Source of the DNA: Dongia_B soli
Lineage (GTDB): Bacteria; Pseudomonadota; Alphaproteobacteria; Dongiales; Dongiaceae
Length of the DNA: 64,000 bases
Reading direction: 5' to 3'
NCBI RefSeq assembly: GCF_034044715.1
Contig: NZ_JAXCLW010000001.1
Coordinates: forward strand, 248,001 to 312,000
The notes below the pieces were generated by a model. The model did not search any database, was not told the DNA's origin, and saw only the letters and a list, made by a program, of their open reading frames with translations. Positions 26,836 through 34,203 of this stretch are shown piece after piece (the first letter of the stretch is position 1; the number at the start of each line of letters is the position of its first letter). The position numbers and the translations under genes were made by a program.

Positions 26836-28014
26836 ATGCGCCGCCTGCATTATTTCGATGGGTTGCGCGGTTGGGCAGCGCTTGTCGTCGTCCTGCATCA
26901 TCTGGAATTGACCTTCGCCCCTGAGCTGCAGGGACAAAAAGATGCGATCTCGCCTATCCTCGGGCCCTTCTCCTTTTTGGCAGACGGACCGCTCGCTGTC
27001 GCCATCTTCTTTATTCTTTCGGGGATCGTGCTGAGCGAGGGTCTCAAGCGAACAGAAGTTACCAATCCTGTAACCGGCCTGACGAGCCTGATCTTGAAAC
27101 GCTGGCTACGTCTCAGTCTGCCCATCATCGCCGCCGGCATCCTGGTCCTCACGCTCTTCGCGCTGCTCGGCGATCGCACGGTTGAAACCGGTCGCTTGAC
27201 CGGGTCGGGCTGGATCGAAGATCTGTTTCCGCCCGGTTATCGGCCTGATCTGCTGGAAGTATTGCACGAGGCGATCTTAGGCGCTTTCATCGGCCCGAAC
27301 ACGCCATTGCATGATCCGGTACTCTGGACCATACGCGTCGAGTTTCTCGGCTCCATTCTGGTATTCGCTCTCTGCCTCTTTGTGCGCAGCGGCTTCGCCC
27401 GGCTCGCGGCCTGCGCGCTCGCAGGTGCTGCGCTGATTGCGACACCGGCCTGGTTGTTGAATTTCTGTGCCCTCTTCGCCATCAGCGTCGCGATCAGCGA
27501 TCTGCGTCATCTGTCAACTCGCGATGACCAGGAAGAGCACTATCGAATGCTGCGCGACATCACCGGTCTCGGCATGATCTTTCTGGCGACTTGCGTCTAC
27601 CCGGTGCTGGATCTGCATTTACCCGTCTTTATGCAGCGCCTCGGCGAGATCGCCGATCCGGCCGGCCACCTGAGCCAATGGACCGCCCGGTCGCTTCTGA
27701 TCGTCGGCGGCCTCATTCTGTCTCGCAGCGCGCAGGATTTCCTGTCGCGGCCGCCCTCCTTGTTCCTCGGGCGTATCTCTTTCGGGCTCTATCTTCTCCA
27801 TGTTCCACTTTTGTGGTCGGTCGGCGGCTCAGCCTATATCGCGATGAGCCGTCATTGGCCACATTGGGCCGCCGCCGTCGTTGCGAGCCTCCTGGTGCTG
27901 ATCGGTTCCGGCTTAGCGGCCGCAATTTTCCACCGGCTCGTCGAACGGCCGGCCATCCGTATCGCGGCCAAAGCCAGCAATCTGCGGCTTTATGCGCTGA
28001 GACGAGCGAGCTAA
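26836..28014 (+). CDS. acyltransferase family 3 membrane protein (OafA/YrhL-like)
   Basis: A 392-residue integral membrane O-acyltransferase with about ten helices. AGGGAG lies 7 nt before ATG 26836. Family marks: FDGLRGWAALVVVLHHLE at the N-terminus (with the catalytic-type His), FFILSGIVLS, the Arg-containing KRWLRLSLPI loop, and GRISFGLYLLHVPLLW near residue 315. Members transfer acetyl or other acyl groups to surface polysaccharides, lipids or macrolides. No polysaccharide genes are adjacent, so the acceptor is unknown. It converges with the frameshifted FAH gene, 5 bp away. Confidence 0.87.
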   Translation: MRRLHYFDGLRGWAALVVVLHHLELTFAPELQGQKDAISPILGPFSFLADGPLAVAIFFILSGIVLSEGLKRTEVTNPVTGLTSLILKRWLRLSLPIIAAGILVLTLFALLGDRTVETGRLTGSGWIEDLFPPGYRPDLLEVLHEAILGAFIGPNTPLHDPVLWTIRVEFLGSILVFALCLFVRSGFARLAACALAGAALIATPAWLLNFCALFAISVAISDLRHLSTRDDQEEHYRMLRDITGLGMIFLATCVYPVLDLHLPVFMQRLGEIADPAGHLSQWTARSLLIVGGLILSRSAQDFLSRPPSLFLGRISFGLYLLHVPLLWSVGGSAYIAMSRHWPHWAAAVVASLLVLIGSGLAAAIFHRLVERPAIRIAAKASNLRLYALRRAS

Positions 28015-28019
28015 CTTCC

Positions 28020-28726
28020 CTAAACGACGCGGACCCGAAGCTCGCCGATGCCATCGACACCGCCTACCAAAGCATCACCGCGCTTCACTGGACCGACGCC
28101 GGCAGGCGTCCCGGAATAGATCAGATCGCCGGCCTGCAGCACGAAGAGGCCGGAGAGATAGCTGATCATTTCCGGCACTTTCCAAATCAATTGATTAAGA
28201 TCGCCCTCTTGCTTGAGGGTGTCATTGACTTTCAGCCAGACCTTCCCCTTGCTGGGATGGCCGATCTCGCTCGCGGGGACGATTTCGGAACAGGGTGCTG
28301 CATATTCGAAAGCCTTGCCGACTTCCCAAGGCCGGCCGGCCTTCTTCGCCTCGCCCTGCAGGTCACGCCGCGTCATATCGAGCCCGACGGCATAGCCAAA
28401 GACATGGTCGAGGGCCTTCTCGGCGGGAATATCCTTTCCACCGGATTTCAAGCTACGACCATTTCAAGTTCGTGATGAACATCACCCGATTTGTCCGGAT
28501 ACGGGAAGTCACCACCCGACAGCACAAGGCTATCCGGATTTTTTTGAAAGAAGAACGGCGCTTCACGATTTGGATCATGCCCCATCTCAATCGCATGCTC
28601 GGTATAATTCCGCCCGACGCAATAGATCCGATGCACTGGGAAGACCTTGCTGGAGCCACGGATCGGCAAGACCGGATTGGCCGGCGGCGTAAAGAGGTAA
28701 TCGGTACGGGTATTCATCACGGTCAT
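28020..28726 (-). pseudogene. fumarylacetoacetate/fumarylpyruvate hydrolase family gene, frameshifted
   Basis: A full-length FAH-family sequence split by one frameshift. From ATG 28726 the frame reads through YCVGRNYTEHAIEMGHDPNR and HHELEMVVA and meets TGA at 28448-28450. The -1 frame takes over at the same point with LKSGGKDIPAEKALDHVFGY, then LDMTRRDLQ and SGTPAGVGPV to the stop at 28020. One missing base near 28450 explains it. The metal-ligand Glu residues (HHELE) and the lid are intact, so the unbroken protein would resemble fumarylpyruvate hydrolases of gentisate breakdown. The ATG overlaps the permease stop by 4 nt. A sequencing error, true decay or programmed shift cannot be told apart here. 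Confidence 0.85.
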
Positions 28727-29478
28727 TGCCTTGCTCCTGCATAATACTCGACGCGTTTTTCAAGCAGCTCCATTCCCTCTGCCAACAGCATCGCGAACGC
28801 GAAGAGCAGAATGGTCAGGGCCCAGAACTCCTCCATCAGGAAGTTCCGGGAATAGAGTTCGAACAATTCGCCATAGCCGATGATCGAGACCAGCAACTGC
28901 CCGATCACCACACCTTTGACACCACGGATCAGGCCAAGCCGGATGCCGGCCAGGATTTCCGGTAAGGCTGCCCAGAGGATGATCTTGGCGTAGATATCGA
29001 TCCGCTTGCCCCCGAAAGACTTGGCCATCTCGATCAAGGAGGGCGCCACATGTTTGACGCCGGCACGGGTATCGAGCGCGATGATCCAGACGGCGAACAG
29101 GAAGACGGCGACGATGATCGTTGCTTCACCCATGCCGAAAACGATCATCAAGACCGGGATCAGGGCGGAAAGGGGGGCGCTGACGAAGACGTTGACCCAC
29201 ATGCCGATCAGATTGTCGGCCGCCTTCACCCGTCCCATCAAGACTCCCAGCGATATCCCGACGAGGACTGCGAAGGCCATGCCCATGGCGAAACATCTGA
29301 GCGTTGTCCAGGTGGCGCTGTAGAATTTTGCCGAATTCAGCAAGTCACCCAGACTGGCGAGGACGCCGCTGAAGGGCGGCACCAGCATTAGAACGCCCGA
29401 CCGGCCGATGATTTCCCAGGCGATGCACCACAGCAGGAGCGATGCCATCATCGGAATACGAATGCCGAATAGTGTCAT
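28723..29478 (-). CDS. ABC permease, NitT/TauT type (SsuC/TauC-like), second copy
   Basis: A 251-residue inner-membrane permease with about six helices. The coupling loop MAKSFGGKRIDIYAKIILWA and the following LPEILAGIRLGLIRGVKG are hallmarks of the nitrate/taurine/sulfonate group. It lies 9 bp after the ATPase. It is only distantly like the other permease of the operon at 30326, so the transporter may use a permease heterodimer, as some pyrimidine-precursor or riboflavin-type importers do. Confidence 0.88.
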   Translation of the reverse strand: MTLFGIRIPMMASLLLWCIAWEIIGRSGVLMLVPPFSGVLASLGDLLNSAKFYSATWTTLRCFAMGMAFAVLVGISLGVLMGRVKAADNLIGMWVNVFVSAPLSALIPVLMIVFGMGEATIIVAVFLFAVWIIALDTRAGVKHVAPSLIEMAKSFGGKRIDIYAKIILWAALPEILAGIRLGLIRGVKGVVIGQLLVSIIGYGELFELYSRNFLMEEFWALTILLFAFAMLLAEGMELLEKRVEYYAGARQ

Positions 29479-29487
29479 CGTGCCGCC

Positions 29488-30324
29488 TCAATCGACATAT
29501 AGCCGCAGACCCTGCCAGATCTCTTCGACCGTATCGAGATATTGGCGGTCGCGGCGGATTTCATCGGGCGTGCCGGACCGGTCGATCTTCGGCGCGACGA
29601 TCTGCGACACGCGGCCCGGCCGTGGCGACAACAGGATAATCTGGTCGGAGACATAGACCGCCTCTTCGATACTATGCGTCACGAAGATGAAGGTCTTGTT
29701 TTCGATCCCGCGCAAGCGCAGCAAGTCTTCCTGGAATTTGCGGCGGGTCTGTTCGTCAACGGCAGAGAACGGTTCGTCCAGCAGCAGGACATCGGCATTG
29801 ACCGCCAAGGCGCGGGCGAGACCGACTCGCTGGCGCATGCCGCCGGAAAGCTCATGCGGATATTTGTTCTCGAACCCGGTCAGCCCCACCTGGGCGATGT
29901 AATCGCGCGCAATCTGCTCCCGCTGCCGTTTTGGCATGCCGCGCAGTTCCAACCCGAAGGCCGCGTTGCGCAACACGGTCGCCCAAGGCATCAGGGCGAA
30001 ATCCTGGAAGACGAAAGCGCGTTCCGGCCCCGGACCTGCAACAACATCGCCATTGACCCAGATCTCTCCGGAAGTTGCGTCCAGCAGGCCAGCGATAATC
30101 TTCAGCAACGTGGTCTTGCCGCAGCCGCTGGGACCCAGCAACGTGGTCAGGGCGCCGCGTGGGAAGCCGAGATCGATATCCTGCAGCGCAAGAAGCCCGC
30201 CGGGATAGACCTTGTTGATCCGCCGCACCTCGACGATGTTATCGACCTGCGTCATGACCTCTCCCGACCGATCTGGCTCAACCACTCTCATATCTGTTGT
30301 CGTCATGCGTCGTGCGGAAATCAT
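29488..30324 (-). CDS. ABC ATPase, NitT/TauT type (SsuB/TauB-like)
   Basis: A roughly 278-residue ATP-binding subunit. ATG 30324 is chosen because GGGGAG stands just upstream and the preceding permease stop is 1 nt away (GAGTGACATG). The ORF itself extends to 30369. Motifs: Walker A GPSGCGKTTLLK, Q-loop VFQDFALMPWATV, signature LSGGMRQRVGLARAL and Walker B LLLDEPFSAVDEQTR. The C-terminal PRPGRVSQIVAP segment is typical of the SsuB/TauB group. Serves the two flanking permeases. Confidence 0.9.
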   Translation of the reverse strand: MISARRMTTTDMRVVEPDRSGEVMTQVDNIVEVRRINKVYPGGLLALQDIDLGFPRGALTTLLGPSGCGKTTLLKIIAGLLDATSGEIWVNGDVVAGPGPERAFVFQDFALMPWATVLRNAAFGLELRGMPKRQREQIARDYIAQVGLTGFENKYPHELSGGMRQRVGLARALAVNADVLLLDEPFSAVDEQTRRKFQEDLLRLRGIENKTFIFVTHSIEEAVYVSDQIILLSPRPGRVSQIVAPKIDRSGTPDEIRRDRQYLDTVEEIWQGLRLYVD

Positions 30325-30325
30325 G

Positions 30326-31147
30326 TCACTCCCCTCTCTTTTCCGGCCGGAACAAGGTGGTTTCAACACGCTGGAGGACAGCGAGCGTCATGGCCGAAAA
30401 AACGATGATTGAGGCGATGACGGCATACATATGCGCATAATTCGCCACCGATCGGTGATAGGTGATGAGATCGCCAACACCGGTCGGTGTGATCAGCAAT
30501 TCCGCCAGGATGACGCCGACGAAACCGGCAGAGATACCCAGCCGCAGGCCGGCGAAGATGACCGGGCTGGCATCGGGAATGATGATCTTCCAGATTTGCT
30601 GCGGCCCTGATCCAAGAAAAGAGCGGCACATGGCGACCAGTGATGGATTGACGTTGCTGACCGCCTTGTAGCTGTTCAGCGCAATGACCGGCAGCGCCAG
30701 GATGCAAACGGCCAGCGTCTTTGCCGTGAGCCCGATGCCATAGACAAAGGTGATCATAGGGATCAGTGCCGCCACCGGCGCTGCTTGCAGCACAATGAAG
30801 GCCGGCGCGCCGACCCACTCCACGCTCTTGCGCAGGCCCATGGCGATTCCGGCCGAAACGCCGATAACAGCGGAAGCGAGAACGCCAATCACCAATGGCT
30901 GCAGGGTAGAGAAATAGGCTTTCACCAGGGAGCCGTCTGACAGCATCTCCCAAAAGGCGGCGATACGATCGGAAAAGGGTGGAAAAGCCAGGTTGATGGG
31001 GATTCGCCCGGCGACTTCCCAGGCGCCGCAAAGCAGGGCGATCGAGGCCAGGCGCCACCAGAGCAGCGATCCGCCATGGCCGGGTTCGGCATCGGCGATC
31101 GCTGGTACTCGTGACACTCCAGCCGTTCCATCAAACCTGGCTTCCAT
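30326..31147 (-). CDS. ABC permease, NitT/TauT type, first copy
   Basis: A 273-residue permease with six or so helices. The long hydrophilic N-terminus precedes WWRLASIALLCGAWEVAGRI. The coupling loop CRSFLGSGPQQIWKIIIPDA and the downstream PVIFAGLRLGISAGFVGVIL belong to the SsuC/TauC-like family. It sits 9 bp after the binding-protein gene. Together with the second permease it forms the membrane part of the importer. Confidence 0.88.
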   Translation of the reverse strand: MEARFDGTAGVSRVPAIADAEPGHGGSLLWWRLASIALLCGAWEVAGRIPINLAFPPFSDRIAAFWEMLSDGSLVKAYFSTLQPLVIGVLASAVIGVSAGIAMGLRKSVEWVGAPAFIVLQAAPVAALIPMITFVYGIGLTAKTLAVCILALPVIALNSYKAVSNVNPSLVAMCRSFLGSGPQQIWKIIIPDASPVIFAGLRLGISAGFVGVILAELLITPTGVGDLITYHRSVANYAHMYAVIASIIVFSAMTLAVLQRVETTLFRPEKRGE

Positions 31148-31156
31148 CGGCCGCCC

Positions 31157-32173
31157 CTACTGCCGGCCGAGTTTACCGAGCGCGCGGTTCAGCGGCTCGA
31201 AAGTCCAGAAATCCGTCACCTGTAGGCTGGCCGGATCGCCTTGGAGCTGCCCGGCCAGCGCATAGAAGGCGAAATCGTCCTTCACCGATACCTCGCTGCC
31301 GCCATTGCTGGGGAAGGTGGCTGCCGCGACGGATTCCTCGTAATACGGCACCACTTCCGGTTCGAGATCGGCCGGCAGATCCGCCAGAAGATTATATTGC
31401 TTTCGAAGTTCGGCGATGCTGGCCGGCTTGGCGTTGATCTCGCGCCAGGTCTTCAGCAATTCCTCAACCAGGATATCGATCGAAGCCGCGTTCTTCGCCA
31501 GAAACTCGGTATTGGCATAAAGCGCTTCGTCGGTGGCATTGACACCTTCGACCGGCAAAACGGTGAATTTGCCCGGCGCTTTTTCCATGAGCATGCGATG
31601 CCCGGCAGCATCCACGATGGATGCTTTGACATTCCCCTGAAGCAGCGCACCGGCGCGGACTTCGGAGCCCGGTATATAACTGATATTGCTGTAGGTGATG
31701 CCATTGCGCTGGGCCATCAGCTTCATGATGGCTTCGGTGCCGGAACCGCGCGAATGCACGGCAACTTCCTGGCCGTCCAGATCCTTCCAGCTTTTATAGT
31801 ATTCGGTATTCACGATCGGATAGAAGCGCAGGGTACTCATCTGGAAAAACATGCGGATCGGCGCCTTCACCTTTTGCAGGAGTGCATAGGGTGTTCCCAC
31901 GCCGATATCCGCCTGACCCCCCACCACGGCCTGGGCGGCGACATCTTCCGATTTGAAGAAGGTGACCTGCACGTCCACGCCACGCGCCTTGGCTCGCTCC
32001 AGTGCAATGAGGAAATTAAGCGTTTCAACCGTGGCGATATCGCCAAAGGCGACACGGACCGGATCGGCGGCCGATGCCCCCGTTATCCCGCCGGCACTTA
32101 CCCCGCCGAGAATCGCTGCCGCCATGCCCACCATGGAACAGCGACGCGTGATGCTCCTGACCTGTTTGAACAT
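31157..32173 (-). CDS. NMT1/TauA-type periplasmic substrate-binding protein
   Basis: A 338-residue receptor. The signal peptide extends to about residue 36 (MVGMAAAILGGVSAGGITGA followed by SAA). The mature chain starts DPVRVAFGDIATVETLNFLI and contains GGQADIGVGTPYALLQKV and VAVHSRGSGTEAIMKLMA, features of the NMT1/SsuA/TauA group. Ligands in this family include taurine, sulfonates, nitrate, thiamine precursors and aromatic acids. The hydrolase at the operon end hints at an aromatic or organic acid ligand, but this is inference. First gene of a five-gene operon. Confidence 0.88.
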   Translation of the reverse strand: MFKQVRSITRRCSMVGMAAAILGGVSAGGITGASAADPVRVAFGDIATVETLNFLIALERAKARGVDVQVTFFKSEDVAAQAVVGGQADIGVGTPYALLQKVKAPIRMFFQMSTLRFYPIVNTEYYKSWKDLDGQEVAVHSRGSGTEAIMKLMAQRNGITYSNISYIPGSEVRAGALLQGNVKASIVDAAGHRMLMEKAPGKFTVLPVEGVNATDEALYANTEFLAKNAASIDILVEELLKTWREINAKPASIAELRKQYNLLADLPADLEPEVVPYYEESVAAATFPSNGGSEVSVKDDFAFYALAGQLQGDPASLQVTDFWTFEPLNRALGKLGRQ

Positions 32174-32216
32174 GCCATCCTCCCTACGGTTGAGTCTTTC
32201 TTATCGGGCTTGAACA

Positions 32217-32235
32217 AACCAATTTAAAATTGGTT
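32217..32235. promoter_or_regulatory. operator palindrome O1 (AACCAAT-N5-ATTGGTT)
   Basis: AACCAATTTAAAATTGGTT is a perfect inverted repeat located 44 bp upstream of the binding-protein start and in the shared divergent region with the FadR-type gene. A further half-site, TTTGGTTG, lies a few bases to the right (32239-32246). The AT-rich centre and location fit an operator for the adjacent GntR/FadR-type regulator. Confidence 0.65.
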
Positions 32236-32314
32236 ATATTTGGTTGCAGGCGAGAGTCAACGACAAAACGGAAAAATACTATTGATTGGGCCTGACGGAT
32301 AATAGATAGTCTCA

Positions 32315-32340
32315 AACCAATCACGGAATTGGTTAAACCA
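32315..32340. promoter_or_regulatory. operator palindrome O2 overlapping the FadR-type gene start
   Basis: AACCAAT-N6-ATTGGTT (32315-32334) repeats the O1 motif. It is fused on its right to TGGTTAAACCA (32330-32340), which fits the FadR-type consensus TGGT-N3-ACCA exactly. It ends 1 nt before the ATG at 32342, so binding there should repress the regulator itself, suggesting autoregulation along with control of the ABC operon through O1. Confidence 0.65.
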
Positions 32341-32341
32341 C

Positions 32342-33094
32342 ATGACGGTATCAACCTCGGAACACGCGGTCTTTGAACCAACAGGCTTAGAGCATGGGGG
32401 CGCCCTGACCCAGTTGCGGGCCTATCTCGCGCAGTCGCAACTTCCGCTCGACAGCCGGCTGCCGCCGGAGCGGGAGTTGTGCCAGACACTGGGCACCAGC
32501 CGCGCCGAATTGCGCAAGGCCCTGGCCGTGCTGGAAGCCGAGGGCCAGCTCTGGCGCCATGTCGGCAAAGGAACGTTCGTTGGCAGCCGGCCGATCGACA
32601 CGATGGCCGATATCGCCGCGATCACCCGGCGCACCAATCCGACCGAAGTGATGCGCACACGTTTGCTCCTGGAACCGGAAGTGACACGCGTCGCCGCGCT
32701 GATGGCGACGTCGGCCCAGATTGCGGAAATGCGCGGTTGTCTGGTCAAGATGAGGCAGGCGCAAACCTGGCGCCAATACGAGGCCTGGGATAATCGCCTG
32801 CACCGCATCATCGCCGAAGCAACCCAGAACTCGCTGATGCTTGCCTTGCTCGACACGTTGAATGCGGTCCGCCGGGCTGTTGTCTGGGGCCGGTTGCGGG
32901 CAAACAAAGTCAAGCCGGATGCCGATCACCATAGTTTCGCCGAACATGCGGCCATTGTGGAAGCGATCGAGGACCGCGACATGGAGCGCGCCGCCGCCGC
33001 CATGCGGGTGCATCTGGAAAGCGTCGAGCAGAATCTGCTGAAATCCCGCGGCGCTGCAGCAGAGCCGAAACAGCCGGTGATGAACCGGGCTTGA
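32342..33094 (+). CDS. GntR-family transcriptional regulator, FadR/FCD subfamily
   Basis: A 250-residue regulator. The N-terminal winged HTH includes LPPERELCQTLGTSRAELRK, then LAVLEAEGQLWRHVGKGTFV (about 42-82). The C-terminal FCD ligand domain has MRTRLLLEPEVTRVAALMA, a D-x4-H pattern in AWDNRLHRIIAEAT, and later His residues (SFAEHAAIVEAIEDRD) of the usual metal site. It is divergent from the NitT/TauT-type ABC operon, and two palindromes between them are probable binding sites. There is no clear ribosome site; the operator abuts the start codon. The inducer is probably the transported acid or a product of it. Confidence 0.9.
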   Translation: MTVSTSEHAVFEPTGLEHGGALTQLRAYLAQSQLPLDSRLPPERELCQTLGTSRAELRKALAVLEAEGQLWRHVGKGTFVGSRPIDTMADIAAITRRTNPTEVMRTRLLLEPEVTRVAALMATSAQIAEMRGCLVKMRQAQTWRQYEAWDNRLHRIIAEATQNSLMLALLDTLNAVRRAVVWGRLRANKVKPDADHHSFAEHAAIVEAIEDRDMERAAAAMRVHLESVEQNLLKSRGAAAEPKQPVMNRA

Positions 33095-33142
33095 TCCATC
33101 GGCTAAAACGGCCAATTCTGTGCCGCGACAGATAACGTTCAC

Positions 33143-33940
33143 ATGGCCTTCCGGCGCAATCACAGGCAGACCGACGATAGAATGCAGAAACCGCCAAAAT
33201 TCGTGCTGGATGGCCAGGGACCTTTGTTCAAGCAGATTGGTCGTGCCGTCACTGAACAGATTCTGAAGGGTCGCTATAAACAGGGCGAAAGGTTGCCTTC
33301 CGAGGCGGAACTCACCGATATCTTCTCGACCTCGCGCCAGACCGTGAATAAAGCCATCACCGAACTCGCCAAGCACGGATTGGTCGAGCGCAACCGGCGC
33401 GCCGGCACCGTCGTCTCCTGGCAGTTCCAGGAGCGTTTCGTCTTGCCTCTCCGGGACGTGGCTGATGATCTGGAGCAAAGCAGCCAAGTCTACGAATATC
33501 GCATCCTGGAACGGAAGATCGTGAGGAATGGCAAGAACGGCATCCGCTGGTCGGCGCTGCCGTCCGGCAGCAAGCTGCTTTATCTGCAAACACTGCATCT
33601 GGCGGACGGCTTGCCGGTGCAGTTGGAGACCCGCTACATCAATTACGACACCTTCCCCGATATCGAGCAGGAGACCTTTGCCGATATTCCGCCCAGCAAA
33701 TGGCTTTTGCTGAATATCCCCTGGTCGGAAGTCGATCATGCGATCCGGGCGACCAATGCGACCGAGGAACTGGCGCAGAAACTTGGCGTCAGGCTCGGCA
33801 CATCCTGTCTGGTGGTCGATCGCCAGACCTTTCATCGCGGCAAACCGATCACCTTTGTCCATATGGTCTATCCCGGGGACCGGTTTTCCATCAAAGGCAG
33901 GTTCAACCTGGAAACGGGCCAGGATTGGCCGCAAAGCTGA
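33143..33940 (+). CDS. hutC: GntR-family regulator with UTRA domain, HutC-like
   Basis: A 265-residue repressor of the HutC/UTRA subfamily, which in hut systems senses urocanate. The winged HTH reads LPSEAELTDIFSTSRQTVNK, then AITELAKHGLVERNRRAGTV. The UTRA domain (about 95-255) has LPVQLETRYINYDTFPDI and TFVHMVYPGDRFSIKGRF. ATG 33182 (MQKPPKF) is a possible later start; neither has a strong ribosome site. hutH follows on the same strand, and a HutC-box-like palindrome lies between them, supporting the assignment. No hutU, hutI or hutG is in the window. Confidence 0.82.
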   Translation: MAFRRNHRQTDDRMQKPPKFVLDGQGPLFKQIGRAVTEQILKGRYKQGERLPSEAELTDIFSTSRQTVNKAITELAKHGLVERNRRAGTVVSWQFQERFVLPLRDVADDLEQSSQVYEYRILERKIVRNGKNGIRWSALPSGSKLLYLQTLHLADGLPVQLETRYINYDTFPDIEQETFADIPPSKWLLLNIPWSEVDHAIRATNATEELAQKLGVRLGTSCLVVDRQTFHRGKPITFVHMVYPGDRFSIKGRFNLETGQDWPQS

Positions 33941-34088
33941 GCTGATCCTAGGTTGAGTTGGTCGCGAGGCTAATTTCCGGCCGACTTCACGCCACAAGCG
34001 AGCCGATCCTAAGTTAATGACCGCACATTATCTGTCGGAAAGGTAGTTTATTGCTGAATTTACGAAGCCATCGTGTGTTCTACTCGTC

Positions 34089-34106
34089 ATTTTGTCTGTA
34101 CAAAAT
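34089..34106. promoter_or_regulatory. HutC-type operator
   Basis: ATTTTGT-CTGT-ACAAAAT is a perfect 7-bp inverted repeat with a 4-nt spacer. It resembles the known HutC box core (TTGTATGTACAA-like). It lies 98 bp before the hutH start and downstream of the HutC-like gene. Two copies of GATCCTARGTT (near 33944 and 34003) also occur in this region; their role is unknown. Confidence 0.65.
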
Positions 34107-34203
34107 ATCCGATTGCCGATAGCGTCCGGGGGCGAGCTAGAATACGGACATGCCGTTGCCTCGGGAGCCCGCACAAGACGACAAAGCAGCCGGAGAGATG
34201 AAA

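Noticed and set aside
26011..26937. Minus-strand 308-residue ORF over the small secreted protein and the hairpin
   Set aside because: Its content is antisense to the secreted protein and acyltransferase start, with no ribosome site or domain; the plus-strand gene has a strong site.
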